Assembly (NCBI RefSeq): GCF_001750285.1
Contig: NZ_MAMP01000022.1
Coordinates: 124,001-188,000 of the forward strand
DNA from: Domibacillus iocasae
Lineage (GTDB): Bacteria > Bacillota > Bacilli > Bacillales > Domibacillaceae
Length of the DNA stretch: 64,000 bases
Reading direction: 5' to 3'
Shown here: positions 25,505 to 36,418 of the stretch, in pieces
How the letters are laid out: each line of letters opens with the position of its first letter
How positions within the stretch are numbered: the first letter of the stretch is position 1
Made by a program: the position numbers and the translations under genes
Notes under the pieces: generated by a model
Told to the model about the DNA's origin: nothing
The model's input: the letters and a program-made list of their open reading frames with translations, nothing else
Databases searched by the model: none

Positions 25505-25657
25505 CGTCTCAGCTCCTTTGTTTTTTTTGTTCCCCCGTATTCTACGCGTTTTCGTAGCTCTTTATCCTAAAAATCAAAGCAGGAATTGCGGCTATTTGTT
25601 TCCTTATATTTTTTAAATAAATGATTCGGAAAGGCTGTCCTTTTTCTATGCAAAATA

Positions 25658-25684
25658 CCACCTTCTTTTTAAAGGTGGTATTGT
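25658..25684 (-). terminator. Terminator of the SET-domain gene
   Basis: Read on the minus strand: ATACCACCTT / AAGGTGGTAT then TTTTG. Confidence 0.75.
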
Positions 25685-25698
25685 ACAGGCCAGTTTTT

Positions 25699-26091
25699 TT
25701 ATTGTTCAAGGCTTTCATCGTTAAACCATAGCGGCGCATCATCATCGACATCACCGTTATAATTAATTAAAATTTCTTCGCCTGCCTTTATGTCACGGTA
25801 GGCATAAAATTTAAACGAATGACTATCAAAATGAATATCATATACCGCATTTGGTTCATATGAATGATTGAATAACATCCCGTATCCTAATAGCATCGCC
25901 GTATGGTTTGCTCCGTACTCAAATGCATAATCGGCTAAAAGCGTTTTTTCTATATGGACGTGCTGGTCGTTCGGGTACGGAATAACCGGCGCTTCATGAA
26001 GCATTTCCCCTTTTTTTATATCGCGTGTGGCAAAGACACCCCGGTTAAACTCGCCGTCACTTAATGGGGACGTTTTGACTTCGATCATCAT
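25699..26091 (-). CDS. SET-domain protein
   Basis: 130 residues forming a minimal SET fold: GVFATRDIKKGEMLHEAPVI near the start, the AdoMet-binding FNHSYEPNAVYDI (NHS motif) in the middle, and YRDIKAGEEILINYNG at the end with the catalytic tyrosine. Bacterial SET proteins are putative protein lysine methyltransferases; the target here is unknown. It stands alone, divergent from the TPR gene. The acidic tail (DVDDDAPLWFNDE) follows the post-SET position. Confidence 0.85.
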   Translation of the reverse strand: MMIEVKTSPLSDGEFNRGVFATRDIKKGEMLHEAPVIPYPNDQHVHIEKTLLADYAFEYGANHTAMLLGYGMLFNHSYEPNAVYDIHFDSHSFKFYAYRDIKAGEEILINYNGDVDDDAPLWFNDESLEQ

Positions 26092-26220
26092 TCGATCTCC
26101 TCTTCTTTTTTATATTCATTTCTTTAGCATGACAGGCAGATAGGAGGATGGCAACTGTTTTCTCTGTTCAATCGAATAACGCCATGCTACACTTCAACTA
26201 AAGAACTGCGGGCGGTGAGA

Positions 26221-27171
26221 ATGTTGAAGAAAAAAAAGCGAAAGAGATCCGGCAACGTGGTTCAGTTTCCGGGAACATCAGCCCGGCTTGAACAGCAGGG
26301 AAAGCAGGCATTAGAAGAAAAGCGGTTTGACGAAGCCATTCGTTTATATACGGAAGCGCTCCGCTTTGAAGAAGGACGCCAGGAAGAAATTAAAATGGCG
26401 CTTCTGATCGCGTACCATGAAAGCGGCAGCCATGACGAAGGAATTAAGTTGTCACGTGAGATGCTTCATGCCGGAGAAGGCCATTATTTTGACGTGCTTG
26501 ATTTACACGTCCTCATGCTTATTCAAAAACGGCGTTACAAGGAAGTGGCGGATACATTATCTGTCCTGATTGAAGAAGGCCTGCCGCCGGACCGGTATGA
26601 GCATTTTGCCCATTTGAAAGCATTAGCCGACCGGATGAGCGCAAAGCAGCAGGAATCGTTGTTTAAAGCAGAGGATACTATGCAGGATAAGATGATGAAG
26701 CTCGCTGAACTGGCCAAATTTGATGCTGCTCCATTTGAAGAAGAATTGATTCATCTTGCGGGAAACCGAACGGAGCACCCGTTTATTCAAACGATGGCGC
26801 TCGGGCTGTTAAGAGAAATTGGAACGGCTAAAAACGTGACGGTCCGGAAATTTCACTTTGAAAAAAAAGTGATCCCAGCCGTTACCGACGAAGCGTTCAG
26901 CCGGCCGTTTTTTCTTGAACTAATGCAGCTGCTGGAGCAAACCGCAGGGCAAAACAACCCGGCTTTATTCGAGCAGGCTGTGGACATGCTCAAACAGTAT
27001 CAATTTTTGCTTCACCCGTTTGATCCAGACTTTCCGGCGGCGAAATGGGCGGAAGCGGCTGTAGCAAAAATCAACCGGCTGTATGAGCCGGTTGAAATAA
27101 ACGAAATCGATCCTGAACTGCACAAAGCATTGGCTCTTATGAAAGAACTCGATGAAATTTCAGCCTTTTAG
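26221..27171 (+). CDS. ysoA: TPR-repeat protein YsoA
   Basis: 316 residues. A basic N terminus (LKKKKRKRSGNVVQFP) precedes tetratricopeptide-like helices (ALEEKRFDEAIRLYTEALRFEEG and further pairs to about 180), then an all-helical C domain. Function unknown; it lies directly before tig as in B. subtilis. ATG at 26221 is placed after GGCGGTGAG; a GTG two codons upstream is in frame. Confidence 0.87.
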   Translation: MLKKKKRKRSGNVVQFPGTSARLEQQGKQALEEKRFDEAIRLYTEALRFEEGRQEEIKMALLIAYHESGSHDEGIKLSREMLHAGEGHYFDVLDLHVLMLIQKRRYKEVADTLSVLIEEGLPPDRYEHFAHLKALADRMSAKQQESLFKAEDTMQDKMMKLAELAKFDAAPFEEELIHLAGNRTEHPFIQTMALGLLREIGTAKNVTVRKFHFEKKVIPAVTDEAFSRPFFLELMQLLEQTAGQNNPALFEQAVDMLKQYQFLLHPFDPDFPAAKWAEAAVAKINRLYEPVEINEIDPELHKALALMKELDEISAF

Positions 27172-27199
27172 TTGAAAGAAAGTGCCTGTATGGTATAAT
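27172..27199 (+). promoter_or_regulatory. Promoter of tig
   Basis: TTGAAA (27172-27177), 16-base spacer, TGG-TATAAT (27191-27199), an extended -10. Leader of about 90 bases follows. Confidence 0.8.
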
Positions 27200-27292
27200 G
27201 TAAAAGTCGTATTGTGTCCTTTTTATATCAAATCAGAATATACATAGGACGAACGTTCATATTTATTAATAGATTGTTGGAGGGAATTTTTT

Positions 27293-28579
27293 ATGTCAGC
27301 AAAGTGGGAAAAATTAGAAGGTAACCAAGGCGTATTGACAGTTGAGGTTGACGCTGAAACGGTTAATCAAGGTCTTAACACAGCATTCCAAAAAGTTGTA
27401 AAAACAATTAACGTACCAGGCTTCCGTAAAGGGAAAATGCCTCGCCCGTTGTTTGAACAGCGTTTCGGCGTAGAAGCACTTTATCAGGATGCAATCGATG
27501 CTATCTTGCCGGAAGCATACGAAAATGCAATCGACGAAACTGGTATTGAGCCGGTTGACCGTCCTGAAATTGATGTTGAGCAATTTGAAAAAGGCAAGCC
27601 GTTCATTTTCACAGCGAAAGTAACGGTAAAGCCTGAAGTAACACTTGGGGAATACAAAGGTCTTGAAGTGGAAAAAGACAGCACAGATGTAACAGATGAA
27701 GACGTTGAAAATGAAATAAAAGATCTTCAAAAGCGTCACGCTGAGCTCGTTGTCAAAGAAGAGGGCGCGGTTGAAAACGACGATACAGTTGTTATTGATT
27801 TTGAAGGATTCGTTAACGGCGAACCGTTCGAAGGCGGCCAAGCTGAAAACTATTCGATTGTGATCGGTTCAGGCACATTCATTCCTGGCTTTGAAGAGCA
27901 GCTGATCGGTATGAAAACAGGCGAAGAAAAAGATGTTGAAGTGACATTCCCTGAAGAATATCATGCAGAAGAGCTTGCAGGCCAGCCGGCAACATTCAAA
28001 GTGAAACTTCATGAAATTAAAGCACAGGAACTTCCTGAGTTAAACGATGAATTTGCACAAGAAACAGACGAAGAAGTAGAAACACTTGATGCATTGAAAA
28101 CAAAAGTGCGGGAGCGTCTTGCTGAGCAAAAGAAAAGCGCTTCTGAACAAAAACTTCGTGACGACCTAGTTGAAAAAGCGGTAGCAAACGCTCAAACTGA
28201 CGTACCGGAAGCGATGATCGATTCTGAAATCGACCGCATGCTTCAAGAGTTCACGCAAAACCTTTCTATGCAGGGAATGAATCTTGACTTGTATTACCAA
28301 TTCTCTGGTCAGTCAGAAGCAGATCTTCGTGGACAAATGAAGGAAAACGCTGAAACGCGTGTGCGCACAAGCTTAACACTTGAAGCAATTGCGGAAGCGG
28401 AAAACCTTGAGCCGGCGGATGAAGATGTAGATGCTGAAGTAAACAAAATGTCTGAGCAATTTGGCCTGTCAAAAGAAGATATTCAAAAAGCGCTTGGCAG
28501 CCTTGAGGGCATGAAAGCAGACTTGAAAATTCGTAAAGCAGTCGAATTTCTTGTGGAAAACAGCAAGACTGGTGCATAA
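27293..28579 (+). CDS. tig: Trigger factor
   Basis: 428 residues. Ribosome-binding N domain with the GFRKGKMPR signature at about 43-51, which docks on L23. The FKBP-type prolyl isomerase domain spans about 150-245 ([39 protein letters not shown]), then the helical chaperone arms. First chaperone to meet nascent chains. TGGAGGG precedes ATG. Confidence 0.97.
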   Translation: MSAKWEKLEGNQGVLTVEVDAETVNQGLNTAFQKVVKTINVPGFRKGKMPRPLFEQRFGVEALYQDAIDAILPEAYENAIDETGIEPVDRPEIDVEQFEKGKPFIFTAKVTVKPEVTLGEYKGLEVEKDSTDVTDEDVENEIKDLQKRHAELVVKEEGAVENDDTVVIDFEGFVNGEPFEGGQAENYSIVIGSGTFIPGFEEQLIGMKTGEEKDVEVTFPEEYHAEELAGQPATFKVKLHEIKAQELPELNDEFAQETDEEVETLDALKTKVRERLAEQKKSASEQKLRDDLVEKAVANAQTDVPEAMIDSEIDRMLQEFTQNLSMQGMNLDLYYQFSGQSEADLRGQMKENAETRVRTSLTLEAIAEAENLEPADEDVDAEVNKMSEQFGLSKEDIQKALGSLEGMKADLKIRKAVEFLVENSKTGA

Positions 28580-28596
28580 TAAATAAAGAACACACT

Positions 28597-28630
28597 GACA
28601 GGGCGCGACGTGATCGTGCCTTGTTTTCTA
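28597..28630 (+). terminator. Terminator after tig
   Basis: CAGGGCGCGA / TCGTGCCTTG around CGTGA, then TTTTC. Confidence 0.7.
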
Positions 28631-28659
28631 CCTATAAAGTGAATCTGTCGTCGTTAAGG

Positions 28660-28800
28660 GATATGTGCCCCGCTGATGATTAGATGAACGAATCAGGCAT
28701 TTAGGGGGCAGTCTAGATATTCCGTGTACCTTTTTGTGTTCCTCAAAATCTTAAAGCGGGAGTTTTACTGCCCTTTAACGCGGGGTAAACAGGTGTAAAA
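28660..28800 (+). other. Structured tig-clpX spacer
   Basis: The 347-base gap has no gene. TGCCCC (28666-28671) can pair with GGGGCA (28705-28710), enclosing CTGAT / ATCAG. Alternatively GGGCAGT (28706-28712) can pair with ACTGCCC (28767-28773). The two pairings use the same G run and exclude each other. A likely clpX promoter, extended -10 TGC-TACAAT, lies after it at 28832-28840. Confidence 0.5.
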
Positions 28801-28926
28801 CGCTTTTTCGTTTTTGTTTTGCGGCAAGTGTGCTACAATGCGATACATAACTTAGTTACGGCGCAGTTAAAAGGCGGACTGCTGAATGGCTCCGGCTGCA
28901 CCAACATAGCATAAGGGGTGAACCAG

Positions 28927-30192
28927 ATGTTTAAGTTCAATGAAGAAAAAGGACAGTTGAAATGTTCATTTTGCGGAAAATCGCAGGACCAGGTGAGGAA
29001 ACTCGTTGCGGGACCAGGCGTTTATATTTGCGACGAATGTATTGAACTGTGCACAGAAATTGTGGAAGAAGAGCTTGGTACAGAAGAAGAAGTGGAATTT
29101 AAAGATGTACCGAAGCCGACAGAAATCCGTGAAATTTTAGGTGAATATGTTATCGGCCAGGAGCGTGCGAAAAAATCGCTTGCTGTTGCTGTTTACAATC
29201 ACTATAAACGCATCAATTCCAATAGCAAAATTGACGATGTGGAACTCGCAAAATCAAATATTTGCTTGATCGGTCCGACAGGAAGCGGAAAAACACTCCT
29301 TGCTCAGACACTCGCGCGTATTCTAAACGTACCATTTGCGATTGCGGATGCAACGTCATTAACCGAAGCGGGATATGTTGGGGAGGATGTTGAAAACATC
29401 TTGCTGAAATTAATCCAGGCAGCAGATTATGACGTAGAAAAAGCGGAAAAAGGCATTATTTATATTGATGAAATTGATAAAGTGGCCCGTAAGTCGGAAA
29501 ACCCGTCTATTACACGTGATGTATCCGGTGAAGGGGTTCAGCAGGCATTGCTGAAAATCTTGGAAGGAACGGTTGCGAGTGTTCCGCCACAAGGCGGCCG
29601 GAAGCATCCGCATCAGGAGTTTATCCAAATCGACACAACAAACATCCTATTTATTTGTGGCGGAGCGTTTGATGGCGTTGAACAAATTATTAAGCGCCGG
29701 CTCGGTCAAAAAGTGATCGGCTTTGGATCAGATCAAAAGAAAGAACAAACAGAGGAAAAGTCTTATCTTTCTCAGCTTGTACCAGAAGATTTGCTTCGTT
29801 TTGGCTTGATTCCAGAATTTATCGGACGTCTGCCAGTCATTGCAAGCCTTGAACAGCTTGATGAAGAAGCATTGATTGAAATTTTAACAAAACCGAAAAA
29901 CGCGCTTGTCAAGCAGTTCCAAAAAATGCTTGAACTCGACGATGTCGATCTTGAATTTGAGGATGCCGCTTTGAGCGAAATTTCGAAAAAAGCAATTGAA
30001 CGTAAAACGGGTGCACGTGGTCTTCGTTCCATTATTGAAAGCATCATGCTGGATGTAATGTATGAATTGCCGACGCGTAAAGATATTAAAACATGTGTGA
30101 TCACAAAAGAAACAGTAACTGATCTTGCACCACCGCGTCTTCTTGACGAAAATGGGAATGACGTTGGTTCTGCTGATAAAACATCTGCATAA
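28927..30192 (+). CDS. clpX: ATP-dependent Clp protease ATP-binding subunit ClpX
   Basis: 421 residues. N-terminal zinc domain with CSFCGK and CDECIELC, Walker A GPTGSGKT near residue 118, Walker [10 protein letters not shown], and the [13 protein letters not shown] sensor segment; an IGF-type loop (KVIGFGSDQ) docks ClpP. ClpX unfolds tagged substrates for ClpP. ATG at 28927 ([10 protein letters not shown]) matches the family and has AAGGGGTG upstream; an upstream GTG in frame is rejected. Confidence 0.97.
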   Translation: MFKFNEEKGQLKCSFCGKSQDQVRKLVAGPGVYICDECIELCTEIVEEELGTEEEVEFKDVPKPTEIREILGEYVIGQERAKKSLAVAVYNHYKRINSNSKIDDVELAKSNICLIGPTGSGKTLLAQTLARILNVPFAIADATSLTEAGYVGEDVENILLKLIQAADYDVEKAEKGIIYIDEIDKVARKSENPSITRDVSGEGVQQALLKILEGTVASVPPQGGRKHPHQEFIQIDTTNILFICGGAFDGVEQIIKRRLGQKVIGFGSDQKKEQTEEKSYLSQLVPEDLLRFGLIPEFIGRLPVIASLEQLDEEALIEILTKPKNALVKQFQKMLELDDVDLEFEDAALSEISKKAIERKTGARGLRSIIESIMLDVMYELPTRKDIKTCVITKETVTDLAPPRLLDENGNDVGSADKTSA

Positions 30193-30207
30193 GTGCCGAT
30201 TGATTTT

Positions 30208-30247
30208 ACGAAGGGACAGTGCCTCTACAGGTGCTGTCCCTTCTTTT
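30208..30247 (+). terminator. Terminator after clpX
   Basis: GAAGGGACAG / CTGTCCCTTC with inner pairing CC / GG, then TTTTC. Confidence 0.85.
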
Positions 30248-30296
30248 CAATCGACAGCATCTGTGCGTTTGCGTTAAGATAGGAAAAAAGAAAGAG

Positions 30297-30331
30297 AATC
30301 GCCCGGTGTTTGGCCGGGGTGGTTTTTTGCT
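30297..30331 (+). promoter_or_regulatory. Terminator-like hairpin in the lonA leader
   Basis: A CCCGG / CCGGG stem with TTTTTT lies just before the lonA ribosome site, apart from the clpX terminator. It could be an attenuator or a second terminator; no antiterminator arm was found. Confidence 0.4.
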
Positions 30332-30346
30332 GGAGGGAGATTTGTC

Positions 30347-32671
30347 ATGAAGGCAGATACAATTTATACAGTGCCACTTTTGCCGCTGCGGGGAATGCAT
30401 GTATATCCCACGATGGTGCTGCATTTGGATGTAGGCCGGGACCGGTCAATTGAAGCGCTCGAAAAATCGATGATAAATGATCAACTCGTTTTTTTATCCG
30501 CTCAAAAAGATCCGGATTTGGATGATCCGACTGGTGAAGATGTATATGAGGTCGGTACATTAACGAAAGTTAAACAAATGCTCAAGCTTCCAAACGGAAC
30601 AATTCGTGTGCTTGTGGAAGGGTTAGATCGGGCAAAACTGATTTCTATTGTGGATCAGGAAGCCTTTTACGAAGCAGTCGTCGAGGTGCATAAAGAAGAT
30701 CCATCAAAAGATTCGGAAACAGAAGCGCTTATGCGTATGCTGTTAAAGCAATTTGAACAATATGTGAAGTTGTCGAAAAAAGGCTCGTCTGATACGCTCA
30801 GTTCTGTCGCGGATATTGAGGAACCTGGCCGGCTTGCAGATATTGTCACATCACATATGTCTCTTAAAGTAAAAGAAAAGCAGGACATTTTAGCGACATT
30901 TTCCGTTAAAAAACGACTTGAACGGCTGATTTCACTTCTTCATAGTGAACGGGAAGTGCTTAATTTAGAGAAAAAAATCGGTCAGCGCGTGAAAACGTCA
31001 ATGGAAAAAACACAAAAAGAGTATTATTTGCGCGAGCAGATGAAAGCCATTCAGCAGGAACTCGGGGATAAAGAAGGAAAAACGGCTGAAGTAGAAGAGC
31101 TGACGACCCGCATCATGGCAGCAAATATGCCGGAACATGTAGAAAAAACAGCGATGAAAGAATTAGATCGTTACGAGAAAATTCCACAAAGTGCTGCTGA
31201 AAGTGCCGTTATTCGTAACTACCTCGAATGGCTGGTTACGCTTCCGTGGTCTAATGCAACAGAGGACGATCTGGATGTAATAAAAGCGGAAGGAGTCTTA
31301 AACCGGGATCACTATGGATTGGAAAAAGTAAAAGAACGTGTACTTGAATTTTTGGCTGTCCGTCAGCTGACCCAATCGCTGCGTGGTCCAATTCTGTGTC
31401 TGGGGGGACCTCCTGGAGTAGGGAAAACAAGCCTTGTCCGCTCGATTGCAGAGTCACTGGGCCGAAACTTTGTCCGCGTTTCACTCGGAGGTGTCCGGGA
31501 CGAATCGGAAATACGCGGCCATCGCCGTACGTACGTTGGCGCGATGCCGGGGCGGATCATTCAAGGGATGAAAAAAGCGGGAACAGTCAATCCTGTCTTT
31601 TTACTCGATGAAATTGATAAAATGTCGAATGATTTCCGGGGAGATCCATCTTCTGCGCTGCTTGAAGTGCTCGATCCGGAACAAAACCATACCTTCAGCG
31701 ACCATTACATTGAAGAAACATATGATTTATCAAACGTGATGTTTATCGCAACAGCCAATGATTTAAGTGCCATTCCTGGTCCATTGCGCGATCGGATGGA
31801 AATCATCTCGATTGCCGGTTATACGGAAGTCGAGAAAATTCATATCGCAAAAGATCATCTGTTTCCGAAACAAGTAAAAGAAAATGGCCTTTCAGGCAAT
31901 CAAATTCGTTTGAAGGAAGAAGCCATTCGCGATATTGTTCGTTACTACACACGCGAAGCAGGTGTCCGGAGCTTAGAGCGTCAAATGGCCGCTATTTGCC
32001 GCAAAGCCGCGAAAAAGATCGTTTCAAATGAGAAAAAGCGCATAACAGTAACAGAGAAAAATTTGCAGGAATACCTTGGCAAGCGCATTTTCCGGTATGG
32101 ACAGGCGGATACAGAAGATCAGATCGGCGTTGCAAATGGTCTTGCGTACACAACGGTCGGCGGCGATACACTGCAAATCGAAGTATCTCTCTCGCCAGGA
32201 AAAGGGAAATTGATCTTAACCGGGAAATTGGGAGATGTGATGAAAGAATCCGCTCAAGCCGCATTTAGCTACGTCCGCTCAAAAGCAAATGAACTGGGTA
32301 TTGAAGCTGAGTTTCATGAGCATCATGACATTCATATCCACGTTCCAGAAGGCGCCGTTCCGAAAGATGGCCCATCTGCCGGTATTACGATGGCGGTCGC
32401 TCTTATTTCCGCATTGACTGGACGTCCGGTGCGCCGTGACGTCGGAATGACCGGTGAAATTACGTTGCGCGGCCGGGTGCTGCCTATCGGCGGCGTAAAA
32501 GAGAAATCTCTCGGTGCGCACCGTGCTGGACTAAAAACGATTATTTTGCCAAAAGATAACGAAAAAGATATCGATGATGTTCCAGCAAGCATCCGTGAAG
32601 GACTGACATTTTTGCCGGTTTCCACAATGGATGAAGTGCTGGATATCGCGATCGGAGGAAGCAATTCATGA
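30347..32671 (+). CDS. lonA: ATP-dependent protease Lon (LonA)
   Basis: 774 residues. N-terminal substrate domain ([22 protein letters not shown]), coiled coil, AAA+ module with [10 protein letters not shown] near residue 351 and [10 protein letters not shown], and the serine-lysine protease domain with the catalytic serine in [10 protein letters not shown] and lysine in [14 protein letters not shown]. Degrades misfolded and regulatory proteins. The lonB gene that lies between clpX and lonA in B. subtilis is absent. The stop overlaps ysxC by four bases. Confidence 0.97.
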   Translation: MKADTIYTVPLLPLRGMHVYPTMVLHLDVGRDRSIEALEKSMINDQLVFLSAQKDPDLDDPTGEDVYEVGTLTKVKQMLKLPNGTIRVLVEGLDRAKLISIVDQEAFYEAVVEVHKEDPSKDSETEALMRMLLKQFEQYVKLSKKGSSDTLSSVADIEEPGRLADIVTSHMSLKVKEKQDILATFSVKKRLERLISLLHSEREVLNLEKKIGQRVKTSMEKTQKEYYLREQMKAIQQELGDKEGKTAEVEELTTRIMAANMPEHVEKTAMKELDRYEKIPQSAAESAVIRNYLEWLVTLPWSNATEDDLDVIKAEGVLNRDHYGLEKVKERVLEFLAVRQLTQSLRGPILCLGGPPGVGKTSLVRSIAESLGRNFVRVSLGGVRDESEIRGHRRTYVGAMPGRIIQGMKKAGTVNPVFLLDEIDKMSNDFRGDPSSALLEVLDPEQNHTFSDHYIEETYDLSNVMFIATANDLSAIPGPLRDRMEIISIAGYTEVEKIHIAKDHLFPKQVKENGLSGNQIRLKEEAIRDIVRYYTREAGVRSLERQMAAICRKAAKKIVSNEKKRITVTEKNLQEYLGKRIFRYGQADTEDQIGVANGLAYTTVGGDTLQIEVSLSPGKGKLILTGKLGDVMKESAQAAFSYVRSKANELGIEAEFHEHHDIHIHVPEGAVPKDGPSAGITMAVALISALTGRPVRRDVGMTGEITLRGRVLPIGGVKEKSLGAHRAGLKTIILPKDNEKDIDDVPASIREGLTFLPVSTMDEVLDIAIGGSNS

Positions 32672-33309
32672 AAGTAAATAATGTGGAACTGGTCATCAGT
32701 GCCGCGAAGCCGCACCAATACCCAACAGACGGACTGCCGGAATTCGCGCTCGCCGGCCGTTCGAATGTCGGAAAGTCATCATTCATCAACCGAATGATTG
32801 GCCGCAAAAGTTTGGCCCGCATTTCATCAAAGCCCGGCAAAACACAGACGCTGAACTTTTATAAAATTGAAGAGACGTTATTTTTCGTTGACGTACCGGG
32901 CTACGGCTATGCAAAAGTGGCCAAAACAGAACGTGCCGCATGGGGCCGGATGATCGATATGTACATGACAGACCGGGAACCTCTCTCAGCCTGCATTCAT
33001 ATTGTCGATTTGCGCCATGCGCCATCTGCTGATGATGTGGCGATGTATGAATTTTTAAAGCACCATAATATTCCAGCTATTGTCATTGCAACAAAAGCGG
33101 ACAAAATTCCAAAAGGCAAATGGCAAAAGCATTTGAAAGTTGTTAAGGAAACGCTGGATTTTGATCCGCTCGATGATATTATCGTTTTTTCATCCGAAAC
33201 CGGCCTTGGAAAAGACGAAGTTTGGAAAGCGGTAAAGAAGCGGATGTATGAGGAAACAGAATATAAAGCAGAACTGCGAAAAGAACAACAAAATGAAGAT
33301 GCAGAATGA
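32668..33309 (+). CDS. ysxC: Ribosome biogenesis GTPase YsxC/EngB
   Basis: 213 residues. G1 [13 protein letters not shown]2 region [16 protein letters not shown]3 [10 protein letters not shown] and G4 ATKADK are visible. Assists late 50S subunit assembly and is essential in B. subtilis. ATG overlaps the lonA stop, so translation is coupled. Charged C-terminal tail [19 protein letters not shown]. Confidence 0.96.
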   Translation: MKVNNVELVISAAKPHQYPTDGLPEFALAGRSNVGKSSFINRMIGRKSLARISSKPGKTQTLNFYKIEETLFFVDVPGYGYAKVAKTERAAWGRMIDMYMTDREPLSACIHIVDLRHAPSADDVAMYEFLKHHNIPAIVIATKADKIPKGKWQKHLKVVKETLDFDPLDDIIVFSSETGLGKDEVWKAVKKRMYEETEYKAELRKEQQNEDAE

Positions 33310-33350
33310 GAAAAAGCGGTCTCCAGCAACATTGGAGACCGCTTTTTTAT
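33310..33350. terminator. Bidirectional terminator
   Basis: AAAGCGGTCTCCA / TGGAGACCGCTTT, T7 on the + strand and AAAAA on the left, serving ysxC and the convergent membrane gene. Confidence 0.92.
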
Positions 33351-33841
33351 GTTTTTTTTCGGGAGTATCCGCCGTTTTTTTGAACGAATAGTAAATATCC
33401 GCCTGCAGCAATCAAAATGAGCGGCCAAAACTGCCAGACTGAACCGATTGGGCCAAGCCACTGTTTTACTGTTTCATAAAAAAGCGTGACGGCAGCCAGC
33501 AGCAAAAATAAAATGCCGTTTAAAAGGCCGCTGCCTGTTTTTTGGTGCTGAACTAAAAAACCGACCGCAATGATTAAAATAAAAACGCCCGTATCATGTG
33601 CCCACCAGCCTAGGTAATCAACAACATAAAAATGGAGACCAAATCCAGAAAGAACAACGCCGGATAAAATGCCGTTTCCGTCGCTTTTAAATCCTTGTGC
33701 AAGAAAAGCCAAGCCGGTAATGAGTAAAAGAGCCGGCCAGCCAAGATAAGGCTTTACCCATGTAAACGCGGATTGCTGAAGAAAAAAATACAGGCCGAAT
33801 CCGATTAACAGGATGCCTGGGAAAATACGTTGTCCATTCAT
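33347..33841 (-). CDS. LiaI/LiaF-like multi-span membrane protein
   Basis: 164 residues with six to seven hydrophobic segments in a repeated GIxLIGFGLYF...WPALLLITGLAFL pattern like the transmembrane half of LiaF/LiaI (DUF5668-type) proteins. No C-terminal LiaF domain. Function unknown, perhaps envelope stress. ATG at 33841 follows GTGGGGCG; the frame extends nine codons further without a ribosome site. Confidence 0.75.
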   Translation of the reverse strand: MNGQRIFPGILLIGFGLYFFLQQSAFTWVKPYLGWPALLLITGLAFLAQGFKSDGNGILSGVVLSGFGLHFYVVDYLGWWAHDTGVFILIIAVGFLVQHQKTGSGLLNGILFLLLAAVTLFYETVKQWLGPIGSVWQFWPLILIAAGGYLLFVQKNGGYSRKKT

Positions 33842-33859
33842 TTTGTCACGCCCCACTTT

Positions 33860-34008
33860 CCAGTTCAATTCTATTGCAAAAATGATTTTTATATAAGGCC
33901 TACAGGATGTGGGTCACAAATGCGTTGCAGCAGGACGTTGCGGTTAATCTTAGCCTTTGCTTATGGCCTGCTTGCCAATTCATTTCATTGTAAAAATGAT
34001 TTCTATAT
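33860..34008 (+). repeat. Dispersed structured repeat, copy B, flanked by direct repeats
   Basis: The core (33896-33960) has hairpin 1 CCTACA-GGA-TGTGGG and hairpin 2 GCAGC-AGGAC-GTTGC, with AGCCTTTG after. It is bracketed by two near-identical copies of a ~35-base AT-rich sequence (33860-33895 and 33975-34008, both containing AAAAATGATTT and TATAT). It lies between the divergent membrane gene and hemA. Confidence 0.7.
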
Positions 34009-34045
34009 GATAATATTTATAAATAAGCAGTTCGAATATCATGAA

Positions 34046-34154
34046 TGACAAGTTATGAATGCTTTTTTATTTTTGATATTCAAAAGCGATTGTCTTTTAT
34101 GTTAGCATATGTTCACAAATTTTGAATAATAAAAACGTCACATTATGTTATAAT
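34046..34154 (+). promoter_or_regulatory. hemA upstream region and promoter
   Basis: Extended -10 TGT-TATAAT (34146-34154) lies 40 bases before the GTG start; the -35 is poor (TTGAAT is 21 bases away). The region before it is AT-rich; a PerR-type or other operator could not be assigned. Confidence 0.6.
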
Positions 34155-34193
34155 GGGACTCACAATGATTCGTTTTTCGGGGGTGCAAGCTAC

Positions 34194-35537
34194 GTGCATA
34201 TCATCACGGTGGGATTAAATTACAAAACAGCCCCGGTAGAAATCCGCGAGCGCCTTTCTTTTCAGGAAGATACGCTTGCCGCAGCCATGACCGAGCTCCA
34301 AAAACAGAAAAGTGTGCTCGAAAATGTTATCGTATCGACATGCAACCGCACAGAAATTTATGCGGTGGTCGATCAGCTGCATACCGGCCGTTATTATATT
34401 AAAGAATTTTTATCTAAATGGTTTCATATTCCACAGGCGGAGTTTACACCATTTTTGTTCATTTATGAGCAAGAAGCAGCGGTAGAACATCTTTTTCGTG
34501 TGTCCGCCGGATTAAACTCTATGGTGCTTGGCGAAACGCAAATTCTTGGACAGGTTCGTCAAAGCTTTCTGTTGTCCCAGGAAATGGGTGCAGCTGGCAC
34601 CGTTTTCAACCACTTGTTCAAGCAGGCGGTTACATTAGCAAAACGTGCGCATGCAGAAACAGATATTGGTGCTAACGCAGTATCCGTCAGCTATGCGGCA
34701 GTTGAACTTGCCAAGAAAATTTTTGGACGTCTTAACGGCCGTCACGTACTCGTTTTAGGTGCCGGTAAAATGGGCGAACTGGCGATTAAAAACTTGCACG
34801 GAAGCGGTGCAACAAAAGTGACGGTCATGAACCGGACGTTTGAAAAAGCGGAAGCGCTGGCCGGCCGGTTTGACGGTGAGGCAAAAACGATGGAAGAACT
34901 GCAAAGCGCGCTCGTTGACGCAGATATTTTAATTAGCTCGACCGGTTCAAAAGAGTATGTTGTGACAAAAGAATTAATGGCAGGTGTGCAGAAATTACGC
35001 AAAGGGCGGCCGCTTTTTATGGTTGATATTGCCGTGCCGCGCGATATCGCACCGGACATTGCAAATCTTGACAGCATCTTTTTATATGATATTGACGACT
35101 TGGAAGGCATTGTCCAGGCGAATTTGGCTGAACGCGAAAAAGCCGCCCAAAAAATTGGTCTCATGATTGAAGGAGAAATTGTCGCCTTTAACGAATGGAT
35201 TAATTTGCTTGGTGTTGTTCCGGTTATTTCTGCACTGCGCCAAAAAGCGCTTTCGATTCAAGCAGAAACAATGGAAAGCCTTGATCGGAAGCTGCCGAAT
35301 TTATCGGAACGTGACCGGAAAGTGTTGAGCAAGCATACGAAAAGTATTGTCAATCAGATGCTCAAAGACCCGATTTTGCAGGCGAAAGAACTTGCCGGCG
35401 ACAAGCGGGCGGCGGAAAAGCTTGAGCTCTTTATGCACATTTTCAATATTGAAGCAGACGTTAATGAATTGAAGCGTGCGCAGGGAGAAGAAGAACGCGT
35501 TCAAACGGTTCAGGCAAAGCCTTTACTCCAGTTTTAA
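34194..35537 (+). CDS. hemA: Glutamyl-tRNA reductase
   Basis: 447 residues. First step of haem synthesis by the C5 route: Glu-tRNA to glutamate-1-semialdehyde with NADPH. The catalytic cysteine is in [15 protein letters not shown], the NADPH motif is [10 protein letters not shown], and the helical dimerisation domain is C-terminal. The GTG start gives [19 protein letters not shown], matching the family, with GGGGGTG 9 bases upstream. First gene of hemAXCDBL, as in B. subtilis. Confidence 0.96.
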   Translation: MHIITVGLNYKTAPVEIRERLSFQEDTLAAAMTELQKQKSVLENVIVSTCNRTEIYAVVDQLHTGRYYIKEFLSKWFHIPQAEFTPFLFIYEQEAAVEHLFRVSAGLNSMVLGETQILGQVRQSFLLSQEMGAAGTVFNHLFKQAVTLAKRAHAETDIGANAVSVSYAAVELAKKIFGRLNGRHVLVLGAGKMGELAIKNLHGSGATKVTVMNRTFEKAEALAGRFDGEAKTMEELQSALVDADILISSTGSKEYVVTKELMAGVQKLRKGRPLFMVDIAVPRDIAPDIANLDSIFLYDIDDLEGIVQANLAEREKAAQKIGLMIEGEIVAFNEWINLLGVVPVISALRQKALSIQAETMESLDRKLPNLSERDRKVLSKHTKSIVNQMLKDPILQAKELAGDKRAAEKLELFMHIFNIEADVNELKRAQGEEERVQTVQAKPLLQF

Positions 35538-35550
35538 GTGAGGTTACGCG

Positions 35551-36384
35551 ATGTTGGAGCAGGGAATGACTCGCCTTCATGAACTAATGATTATTTTATA
35601 CGCAGTAAGCGTACTGCTCTATTTTCTTGATTTTGTTCAAAAAAATCAGCGGGCGAATCGAATCGCCTTCTGGATTTTAACGATTGTCTGGAGCCTTCAA
35701 ACTATTTTTTTAAGTCTGTATATGTATAATACAGGCCGATTTCCGGTCTTGACTCTTTTTGAAGGCCTTTATTTTTATGCATGGGTGCTGATCACGTTTT
35801 CGCTTGTGCTGAACAAACTGCTTCGAATGGATTTCACGGTCTTTTTTACAAATGTGATCGGGTTTATGATCATGACAATTCATACATTTGCGCCAGTACA
35901 AGTGGAATCGCAAGCTGCGGCGGAAAAGCTCGTATCAGAACTATTGCTTTTGCATATTACGATTGCCATTTTGTCTTACGGCGCGTTTTCGCTGTCGTTT
36001 ATTTTTTCGGCGCTTTACTTGCTACAATACAGGCTCCTAAAAACGAAAAAGTGGAACGAGCGGCTTTGGCGGCTGGGGGATCTTGGAAAGCTTGAGAAGC
36101 TGTCGGTCATTTTAAATGCGATGGGTGTACCGCTTCTCCTGCTCAGCCTTATTCTCGGACTTGTCTGGAAAACGATTAAATTACCGGACGTCAGCTTGTT
36201 TGATTTGAAAATTATTACGTCTTTTGTTTTACTGTTTGTATATAGTGCTTTTTTATATGTGAAAGTACGAAAAGGTGTATCGGGAAAAACACTTGCATAT
36301 ATAAATGCTGCAGCATTTCTCATCATCTTAATGAACTTTTTCCTCGGAAGCCGGCTGTCCACATTCCATTTCTGGTATTCGTGA
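35551..36384 (+). CDS. hemX: HemX, cytochrome c assembly-type membrane protein
   Basis: 277 residues with eight predicted membrane spans and the CcsA/ResC-like pattern ([38 protein letters not shown]). In B. subtilis HemX lowers the cellular amount of HemA. It follows hemA by 13 bases inside the haem operon. Confidence 0.93.
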   Translation: MLEQGMTRLHELMIILYAVSVLLYFLDFVQKNQRANRIAFWILTIVWSLQTIFLSLYMYNTGRFPVLTLFEGLYFYAWVLITFSLVLNKLLRMDFTVFFTNVIGFMIMTIHTFAPVQVESQAAAEKLVSELLLLHITIAILSYGAFSLSFIFSALYLLQYRLLKTKKWNERLWRLGDLGKLEKLSVILNAMGVPLLLLSLILGLVWKTIKLPDVSLFDLKIITSFVLLFVYSAFLYVKVRKGVSGKTLAYINAAAFLIILMNFFLGSRLSTFHFWYS

Positions 36385-36418
36385 CACCGGCTTTCGAGCG
36401 GTTATGGAGGAAATCATT

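Noticed and set aside
19750-25600. A functional prophage or ICE
   Set aside because: No structural, conjugation or lysis genes; the first integrase is truncated and other genes are broken.
19750-26200. Right attachment site (duplicate of the tRNA 3' end)
   Set aside because: No copy of the T-arm/acceptor sequence was seen downstream in the island.
27314-27841. 175-codon minus-strand frame within tig
   Set aside because: Shadow frame opposite a highly conserved gene; no start signal.
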